A stretch of DNA of 64,000 nt, taken from the NCBI RefSeq assembly GCF_044762665.1, contig NZ_JBIWES010000003.1, positions 186,001-250,000 on the forward strand. The letters run 5' to 3'. The DNA comes from Peribacillus frigoritolerans_B. Lineage in GTDB: Bacteria; Bacillota; Bacilli; Bacillales; DSM-1321. A model generated the notes under the pieces. It saw only the letters and a list, made by a program, of their open reading frames with translations, made no database searches and was not told the origin of the DNA. Made by a program: the position numbers and the translations under genes. Shown here piece by piece: positions 58,624 to 64,000 of this stretch. The first letter of the stretch is position 1, and each line of letters begins with the position of its first letter.

Positions 58624-58656
58624 AGGGTTGTCCATTACATCAGACAACCCTTTTTA
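58624..58656. terminator. Hairpin terminator downstream of the kinase gene
   Basis: AGGGTTGTC pairs with GACAACCCT, with a T5 run on the plus strand. The sequence nearly duplicates the terminator at 58341, including the loop start ATTACA. Confidence 0.7.
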
Positions 58657-60084
58657 TATTTGATCCGCTTTCTCTATGACAATCGTGAAGGTGGTGCCTT
58701 GTTCATCGCTATCCTTAAGCACAAGATCTCCCTTTTGCGCTTTTGCGAGCATCTTACTGAATGGCAGTCCCAAACCTAAACCACGTACCTTCAACTTTTT
58801 GTTTTCGCCTCGATAAAATGGTTCGAACACATATTGTTGTTCATGTTTTGGAATCCCCCGCCCGCTGTCCAGAACATCAATGCAAATTCGTTCTTCATCC
58901 TTTTCATAAAGGTGAATCGCTATTTTCCCTTTGCCGTCAAGTGCATGTCTGGCATTATTCAAAAGGTTAATGACGATTTGCTGCATCCGCAAAGAATCAA
59001 TTTGACCGAAGACTGGTTCATCAGGAACTTTTATCTCAAAAGCGAACGCTTGATCATCATCCTGGGTCACCTGCCAGCGATAGGCGATTTCCTTGATGAA
59101 TATATTGATATTCTCTTTTTGCACCCGGATTTTAAAAGCGCCTGCCGATATGGCATTATAATTGAGTAAATCCTCTATCATACCTTGTAAACGCTGAGTT
59201 TCCTTTAAGGAAATATCGAGGAATTCCTTACTTTGCTCTCCCTTAACGACATCATCCTTCACCGCTTGTATCAGTCCGCTAATGGAAGTGACTGGCGTTT
59301 TCAAATCATGGGTTACGCCTGCAAGCAATTCCGCCCTCAACTTCTCCATGACCTTCAATCGATTGGTCATTTCCTTAAATGATTCTATCAATTCATAAAT
59401 TTCTTCTTCCTTGATTTCCTCTTCCTCTTTGAAATGGATATCATAGTTGCCTTCACGAACCTGGACCGCGGCGTTAGCTACGTCTTGGATGGGGCGCGAA
59501 ATCTGCCTGGAAAGAAAATAAATGACTCCCGTTCCCAGAATCAGAAGTCCTCCAATCATGATCGCCAACAAGCCATGATCTTGGTTGATTTCCTTTAATG
59601 CCCCTTCTTCCTGGGCAATGACCACCCAGCCTCTCGTCTCATCATTGAACGTAATGGGGGATTTGACGACATATACTTTATTGTCGGAGATCTTGACCTT
59701 CTGGACCAACTCCGTATTTTTCATGATGACGTCCGGGAGTTTATTTTCATCCGGATCGATATACAACTGTGGCATCGTATATATGATGGTGGCATCGGGA
59801 TCGACGATATAGATGATTGGCTGTTGATTCAGATGGAGGATTTTCTCCCTTTCCTCAACAATTTCCGAAAGGATCGGGCCAACGACAATCTGGCCATTCT
59901 CCTTAATCGCCCGATCGGATGTTTCGTCCGCTAAGTACTTAAGAAGGCTGAGCCTATATTCCAAAGCCGTTTTTTCCATCCACCATAAGGAAAAAACAGA
60001 CAATAATATCAAACCGGAAATCAAGGTCAATACGTATCTCTTTGTCCAATAGCGTTGTAAAGTGGTTCTTTTTTTAGTTTTCAT
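58654..60084 (-). CDS. Membrane sensor histidine kinase
   Basis: A 476-residue sensor kinase with a first membrane helix (VLTLISGLILLSVFSLWW), an extracytoplasmic sensor of about 125 residues, a second helix (LAIMIGGLLILGTGVIYFL), a HAMP domain (SRQISRPIQDVANAAVQV), the H-box GVTHDLKTPVTSISGLI with the phospho-accepting histidine, the N-box NLLNNARHAL, G1 DSGRGIP and G2 GLGLGLPF. It overlaps the response regulator stop by about ten bases and is translationally coupled. Orphan function; no target genes are adjacent, so the signal is unknown. Confidence 0.93.
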   Translation of the reverse strand: MKTKKRTTLQRYWTKRYVLTLISGLILLSVFSLWWMEKTALEYRLSLLKYLADETSDRAIKENGQIVVGPILSEIVEEREKILHLNQQPIIYIVDPDATIIYTMPQLYIDPDENKLPDVIMKNTELVQKVKISDNKVYVVKSPITFNDETRGWVVIAQEEGALKEINQDHGLLAIMIGGLLILGTGVIYFLSRQISRPIQDVANAAVQVREGNYDIHFKEEEEIKEEEIYELIESFKEMTNRLKVMEKLRAELLAGVTHDLKTPVTSISGLIQAVKDDVVKGEQSKEFLDISLKETQRLQGMIEDLLNYNAISAGAFKIRVQKENINIFIKEIAYRWQVTQDDDQAFAFEIKVPDEPVFGQIDSLRMQQIVINLLNNARHALDGKGKIAIHLYEKDEERICIDVLDSGRGIPKHEQQYVFEPFYRGENKKLKVRGLGLGLPFSKMLAKAQKGDLVLKDSDEQGTTFTIVIEKADQI

Positions 60085-60763
60085 AGACACTTAATTGATA
60101 CCCCAATCCACGCAATGTTTTTATTTCCCCTTCAGTTACAGGCCATGCATCTATCGCCTTCCTGATTCGCTTGATCGCCAGGTCCACTGCACGGTCACTG
60201 CCGTCATAATCCATGCCCCACACTTGGTCGAGCAGCTGTTCCCTCGTGAAAATTTGATTAGGGTGTTTAGCGAAAAAAACGAGCAGGGACAAATCACGCG
60301 GCGTCAAGTTTATCTCTTCGCCATTCAAATGCACCATATAAGAAAGATCATCGATGGTTAAACTCCCAAACTCATGTACATGACCATCTTCCGTAACAAC
60401 CGATGATGATCTTCTTAAAACGGCATGAACCCGGGCCACGACTTCTTCAGCAACGAAGGGTTTCGAGATGTAATCATCCGCACCTGACTTAAATCCCGAT
60501 AATCTGTAATCGACATCTGTCAACGCAGTCAACATGATAACCGGACATGTATCCTCATCCCGGATTTCCTTCAATATATCCCAGCCTTCCTTTCCCGGCA
60601 GCATGACATCAAGCAGGACAAGGTCTGGCTTCGTTTCTTCAAACACCGGAATGGCCTTTAGCCCATCGTACACTTGGACTACATCAAAACCTTCCCGCTC
60701 CAAATATGCTTTCAATACCATCGATATGGCGATTTCATCTTCTACTACAAGAATTTTCTTCAT
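60074..60763 (-). CDS. OmpR-family response regulator
   Basis: A 229-residue regulator: the receiver domain (residues about 1-115) has the acidic pair VEDE, phospho-accepting aspartate in LVLLDVMLPG, threonine in IMLTAL and lysine in YISKPF; the C-terminal winged helix (about 130-225) has LTPRDLSLLVFFAKHPNQIF, VWGMDYDGSDRAVDLAIKRI and TLRGLGYQL. GGAGGAG precedes the ATG. It is cotranscribed with the kinase whose start overlaps its end, forming a complete two-component system. Confidence 0.95.
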   Translation of the reverse strand: MKKILVVEDEIAISMVLKAYLEREGFDVVQVYDGLKAIPVFEETKPDLVLLDVMLPGKEGWDILKEIRDEDTCPVIMLTALTDVDYRLSGFKSGADDYISKPFVAEEVVARVHAVLRRSSSVVTEDGHVHEFGSLTIDDLSYMVHLNGEEINLTPRDLSLLVFFAKHPNQIFTREQLLDQVWGMDYDGSDRAVDLAIKRIRKAIDAWPVTEGEIKTLRGLGYQLSVYEN

Positions 60764-61010
60764 ATATGGTCTCCTCCTCCCTGAATTATAGTGGAATCAT
60801 TTTGTATATGCTAACTATTAAAAAACACCAAGCATTTTCCCTCAATCTTACCCTTTTTATGTGTCAGGATTATGTTCGCAGTAAAATTAACCGATGTTTT
60901 CACTTAGTAACTTTGTGTAAGTGATCTCGATTCATTTTAACAGGAATGCCGCTACATGATCGTAATTAATCATGCAGAAAAAACTATGATCAGCTTATTA
61001 CACTCTTAAG

Positions 61011-61040
61011 AGGCTGGCTCTAAACTGAGCCAGCCCTTTT
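61011..61040. terminator. Strong hairpin terminator
   Basis: A 9-bp perfect stem (GGCTGGCTC / GAGCCAGCC) with a six-base loop, at the end of the CzcD-like gene. The tail is CTTTT on the plus strand and CTCTT on the minus strand. Confidence 0.75.
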
Positions 61041-61966
61041 CAATTACATGTCTCGTGTGGATTGGGACAGCCCGCTTCCTGTCTTTCCACTTGGATCGTG
61101 CTATGTTCAATTCCAAACTGATCATGAAGAAGTTTTTGCGCTTCTGCTAAAACGGAATCGTGATCACCACTCTCATCTATAACAACATGGCAGCTCATTG
61201 TCAAAAAACCAGAGGTGATCGTCCAGATATGGAGATCATGGACATCGGATACACCGTCCAATTCCAGCATGGATGCTTTTACTTCATCCATATCGACTTG
61301 GTCTGGTGTGCCCTCCATCAAGATATGGAAAGAATCCCTCACTACCCTAATACCGCTGATGATAATTAAAATCGCGACTATGACGCTCGCAATCGGATCT
61401 GCAATTCCCCAATCGAAAAAATAAATCAAGAGTGCGGCCGCAATGGCACCCACAGATCCAAGCATATCACCGATAACATGTAAAAAAGCACTTCGTACAT
61501 TCAGATTGTCTTCCTTATCTCCGCTCATTAATATCCAGGCTGCAATGACATTAACAAGTAACCCGATGATTGAAATCATTAGCATTCCCATGCTTTGAAC
61601 CTCAGGAGGATCCAGGAATCTCTTAATTGCTTCTACGAAAATGAATACGGATATGACGATCAAGGTCAATCCATTCAAACAAGCAGCAATGATCTCAAAC
61701 CGTTTATATCCAAACGATTTGGATGATGTCGCTTTCCTTTCCCCCAACCTTATCGCTGTATAACTAAGTCCTAAAGCTGCCGCATCGCTAAGCATGTGAC
61801 CTGCATCCGACAGTAAAGCCAGACTATTTGTCAAGAATCCACCAATGACCTCGACTATCATAAACGTGGAGATTAATAAGAAAGATGCCAACAATGCTTT
61901 TTTATTGTTAGAATGATGGTGGTGTCCGTGCCCATGATCATGGGAGTGACCATGATGATGTCCCAT
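61040..61966 (-). CDS. czcD: Cation diffusion facilitator, CzcD type
   Basis: A 308-residue, six-helix zinc/cobalt/cadmium exporter. The N-terminus is strongly histidine-rich (MGHHHGHSHDHGHGHHHH), helix 2 carries the metal site ALLSDAGHMLSDAAALG and helix 5 VRSAFLHVIGDMLGSVGA; the C-terminal domain contains VSDVHDLHIWTITSG and HSTIQVER. GAGGAGGG precedes the ATG; a longer frame upstream has no site. A different CDF branch from the gene at 27 kb. No metal-sensing regulator is adjacent. Confidence 0.94.
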   Translation of the reverse strand: MGHHHGHSHDHGHGHHHHSNNKKALLASFLLISTFMIVEVIGGFLTNSLALLSDAGHMLSDAAALGLSYTAIRLGERKATSSKSFGYKRFEIIAACLNGLTLIVISVFIFVEAIKRFLDPPEVQSMGMLMISIIGLLVNVIAAWILMSGDKEDNLNVRSAFLHVIGDMLGSVGAIAAALLIYFFDWGIADPIASVIVAILIIISGIRVVRDSFHILMEGTPDQVDMDEVKASMLELDGVSDVHDLHIWTITSGFLTMSCHVVIDESGDHDSVLAEAQKLLHDQFGIEHSTIQVERQEAGCPNPHETCN

Positions 61967-62137
61967 GCCATCCCTCCTCTCATATTGAAACTTATATATA
62001 GTATGGGATAAATCCAGAATGGTTTCAAATGATTCACTCCCGGGATTCACTGACTGTAAAAAGTATGATGAAACGGGAAGCACGTGATCTTTTACGAAAA
62101 ACCAAAATTATGCCTTCAACCATTTCAAAGTAAAAAT

Positions 62138-62166
62138 AAACGCTACAGACATTTCCTGCAGCGTTT
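62138..62166 (-). terminator. Rho-independent terminator after the 42-residue ORF
   Basis: On the minus strand AACGCTGCAG pairs with CTGTAGCGTT (one G-T pair) across six bases, followed by TATTTTTA. Confidence 0.7.
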
Positions 62167-62173
62167 TTCCCGT

Positions 62174-62302
62174 TTATTTCTCCTCTTGCATCGTATCATC
62201 GACAATGGCGTACAGATCCTTATTAAACAATTCATCATTACAGACAAGACTGTGCCGTTCCATCTCTTCCTGCTCTTGAAATACCTGTTCATTTTCCTTC
62301 AT
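62174..62302 (-). CDS. 42-residue acidic protein, unknown
   Basis: Starts MKENEQVFQEQEEMERHSLV and ends DDTMQEEK; glutamate-rich, probably helical, one cysteine. GGAGGT lies five bases before the ATG and a terminator begins eight bases after the stop, which together argue for a real gene. It lies about 100 bp upstream of no other same-strand gene except CzcD beyond the terminator. No family recognised. Confidence 0.65.
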   Translation of the reverse strand: MKENEQVFQEQEEMERHSLVCNDELFNKDLYAIVDDTMQEEK

Positions 62303-62400
62303 GACCTACCTCCAGCTTCATGATGTTTGCCTATTAGCGTATCCGCAGGCATGTACCTTTATGCTCAACATTTCCCCATACTTCATCTTTTATAAACGTC

Positions 62401-63144
62401 TTAGGCCTGCTGGCCGCCATGGAAGGCACGTATAATAAATTCATGCTCTGGAACTTGTAAGCTTTGATACGATGACAGGAACAATGTATTATCATAAGCG
62501 ACTTTTTCAAGCTTTACCTGAATACCCGCATTTTCGATTGAAACAATGGCATAAGGAGCAACTGGTTCACCATTACAGCCAAGAGAACCAGGGTTCAGGA
62601 ATATCGTTCGGTCATTTTTAAAAAAGTGGATAGGATGATGATGTCCAAAGCCTATTAAATCGTGATGCTGATCATTGAAAAGCATTTCCAAGTTATTTAA
62701 ACTCGGTTCAACGATTTTACTATATGGATTTTGGCTTATGTGCTCATCCAATTTCTTCGATTCCATGTGATAATGGGTGAAGTAAACGGAGTGATCATTA
62801 ATGATATGATGTATGGTTCGAGGCAATTTTCCCAATTCACTTATGAATTTCCGGTGCATCCTTTCAGCTATCCATTCATGATGTTCCTTAACATGAATAT
62901 GACCGTCCGGATGCGGCTCCCCTTTAATGATGGCCAGGACAGCTTCATCATGATTTCCAGTTATCATCGATAAATCATTTCTTGAAAATAAAAGTTCAAG
63001 GACTTCATTTGTATCCGGGCCAATTCCAACCATATCTCCCAAACAATAGAGACGATCTATTTCTTCCCTTTGATCAATATCCCTAAGGACGGCTTTTAGC
63101 GCTGAAGCATTACCATGCACATCCGTTATAATGGCAACTTTCAT
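62401..63144 (-). CDS. Metallophosphoesterase, YfcE/PrpE-like
   Basis: A 247-residue calcineurin-like phosphoesterase using two metal ions. Motifs in order are IITDVHGNASA (D-x-H), CLGDMVGIGPD (G-D), ITGNHDEAV (G-N-H-D), FTHYHME, and GFGHHHPIHF with the terminal NPGSLGCNGE. Such proteins hydrolyse phosphodiesters or dinucleotides; the substrate is unknown. GGAAGGGAG lies twelve bases before the ATG, rather far. It stands alone. Confidence 0.9.
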   Translation of the reverse strand: MKVAIITDVHGNASALKAVLRDIDQREEIDRLYCLGDMVGIGPDTNEVLELLFSRNDLSMITGNHDEAVLAIIKGEPHPDGHIHVKEHHEWIAERMHRKFISELGKLPRTIHHIINDHSVYFTHYHMESKKLDEHISQNPYSKIVEPSLNNLEMLFNDQHHDLIGFGHHHPIHFFKNDRTIFLNPGSLGCNGEPVAPYAIVSIENAGIQVKLEKVAYDNTLFLSSYQSLQVPEHEFIIRAFHGGQQA

Positions 63145-63359
63145 GACTTAGTTCAGCTCCCTTCCTCCACAATCCACATGGTATATTATAACATTTAAAA
63201 CGAAATCAAAAAAATATTCGGGCTTAATCCCTTGATTTGCCCACGCCCATTTTTTATGAATAAGCAAACACTTCGGCCTAGAATACATAGTATGAAGTAT
63301 TCCCGGTAAAGATGTTTTGCTAGGTATGTAATTCATAATATATATAAGGAGGAAATCAA

Positions 63360-63494
63360 ATGGGTGGAATTGGTAACGAATGTTGCGGCGGCGGTTTCGA
63401 TAACGGATTCGCATTGCTGATCGTATTATTCATCTTGTTGATCATCATTGGATGCAGTTGGGGATTCGGCGGCGGCTTCGGCGGATGTTGCTAA
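63360..63494 (+). CDS. YjcZ-type sporulation-associated membrane peptide, cysteine-rich variant
   Basis: A 44-residue peptide with one hydrophobic helix (FALLIVLFILLIIIGCSWGF) framed by glycine-rich, cysteine-containing ends (GNECCGGGF and GGGFGGCC). This is the YjcZ family layout, small proteins found in Bacillus spores; the four terminal cysteines are unusual. AAGGAGG lies before the ATG. A strong terminator follows. Confidence 0.82.
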   Translation: MGGIGNECCGGGFDNGFALLIVLFILLIIIGCSWGFGGGFGGCC

Positions 63495-63508
63495 TAATGA
63501 TATAAATC

Positions 63509-63540
63509 AAAAAGGCGCCTGATCATGGCGCCTTTTTTGT
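63509..63540 (+). terminator. Strong rho-independent terminator
   Basis: AAAAAGGCGCC pairs with GGCGCCTTTTTT across a seven-base loop. Confidence 0.92.
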
Positions 63541-63633
63541 TATGGATTGATTTTTAGTTTTAGTTTTTACTTTTCCAAAGAGGCTTTCCCTTTTCAAACT
63601 TTTATTAAAAATGGGGCTTCCAGATTGAATCCA

Positions 63634-63780
63634 TTAAAAAAAAAATAATTTCAAAACACGCACATTATTCCATGAACCCATATTGTTGTATGAGGAATGA
63701 TCAAATAATTTGATGATAACCAAGGGAATACCTTCTTCTTTACTTGAACGGATGGCAAGATTGGTACCTGCCGCACTCAA
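63634..63780 (-). CDS. Possible 48-residue ORF overlapping the NMO stop
   Basis: A TTG-started frame that overlaps the stop codon of the upstream nitronate monooxygenase-like gene by two bases. The residues (LSAAGTNLAIRSSKEEGIPL, then VIIKLFDHSSYNN) look protein-like, but the last codons run through an A-tract giving LFFF. No ribosome-binding site. It may be a gene remnant. Confidence 0.25.
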   Translation of the reverse strand: MSAAGTNLAIRSSKEEGIPLVIIKLFDHSSYNNMGSWNNVRVLKLFFF

Positions 63781-64000
63781 ATCATAAAAGGGGCAGAAAG
63801 CCTGCTCAATCCATCCTCCATTTGTTTTTTCGCATCTTTCATCATGCCATCGAGTAATTCCTTTACCGTGGGAATATCGTCAATCAATCCGGCAACCTGG
63901 CCGCTGTTCATAAATCCATTGGTAACATCCCCGTTCATCGCCCCATTTATATGATGTACTTCAGAGGTCATTTCACGATAATTCATTGGAGAAAGTCCCT
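63777..64000 (-). CDS. C-terminal end of a nitronate monooxygenase / FabK-like protein (partial)
   Basis: The frame is open to the window edge, so only the last 74 residues are present. The pattern INGAMNGDVTNGFMNSGQVA followed by GLIDDIPTVKELLDGMM is the C-terminal tail of the FMN-dependent NMO/FabK family, where SGQ-x-A-G-L is conserved. An internal ATG at 63986 is not a convincing start because upstream codons continue. It is a second member of the family besides the gene at 42 kb. Confidence 0.75.
   Translation of the reverse strand, partial: GLSPMNYREMTSEVHHINGAMNGDVTNGFMNSGQVAGLIDDIPTVKELLDGMMKDAKKQMEDGLSRLSAPFMI

Noticed and set aside
1..64000. tRNA, rRNA, tmRNA, IS elements or prophage
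   Set aside because: No recognisable cloverleaf, rRNA core or transposase/integrase gene was seen by eye; a tRNAscan/Infernal run would be decisive.

Overview
The window looks like chromosome of a Bacillota member of the family Bacillaceae. Ribosome-binding sites are AGGAGG-like, GTG and TTG starts are common, the base composition is low-to-mid GC, and the gene set is Bacillus-like: Spx, PpaC, a YjcZ-type sporulation peptide, CNNM/CorC paralogs, an HPr-like protein, YtkA- and YitT-like proteins and a DUF4083-like peptide. A Peribacillus/Bacillus simplex-type genome fits best, but that is my inference from protein resemblance. No rRNA, tRNA, transposase, phage module or CRISPR array was seen. 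Accessory character comes from a family of about 105-135 bp GC-rich palindromic repeats scattered at 9.1, 20.5-21.5, 26.5, 37.2-37.8 and 58.5 kb.

0-11 kb holds a class B PBP, a CBS protein, glycerol kinase, an AIM24 protein, an SDR, a phasin-like plus UbiB/AarF operon and a small catalase-like protein. 10.5-20.1 kb reads as an amino-acid catabolism block: two Lrp/AsnC regulators, a HisC-type aminotransferase, an APC permease and a complete four-gene 2-oxoacid dehydrogenase complex (E1 alpha, E1 beta, E2, E3). After a repeat array come isoaspartyl dipeptidase, an HPr-like protein, a bifunctional PBP and a universal stress protein. 26-36 kb is rich in membrane and ion genes (CDF exporter, two CNNM/CorC proteins, DedA, YitT, AI-2E family) and has a sensor kinase and several tiny genes.

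37-47 kb carries a second repeat array, MarR and MocR regulators, two GNATs, a nitronate monooxygenase, TrhO, a Cu/Zn SOD lipoprotein, a CitMHS transporter and an MFS exporter. At 47.5 kb a cyclic-di-GMP-I riboswitch precedes a 64-residue zinc-ribbon protein of unknown function. 48-56 kb holds a SulP transporter, PpaC and a cobalamin riboswitch with terminator in front of an operon for B12-independent class I ribonucleotide reductase plus flavodoxin. 56-64 kb holds a cold-shock protein, ModB with a tiny upstream coupled ORF, an Spx paralog lacking the first redox cysteine, a two-component system, CzcD, a metallophosphoesterase, a YjcZ-like peptide and the C-terminal end of a FabK/nitronate monooxygenase-like protein cut by the window edge.

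The signals most worth a second look are the c-di-GMP riboswitch/zinc-ribbon gene, the paired hairpin leaders that separate a strong Shine-Dalgarno from a TTG start in both CNNM genes, the inverted repeat arrays with compensating termini, and a set of well-supported short genes of 22-67 codons.
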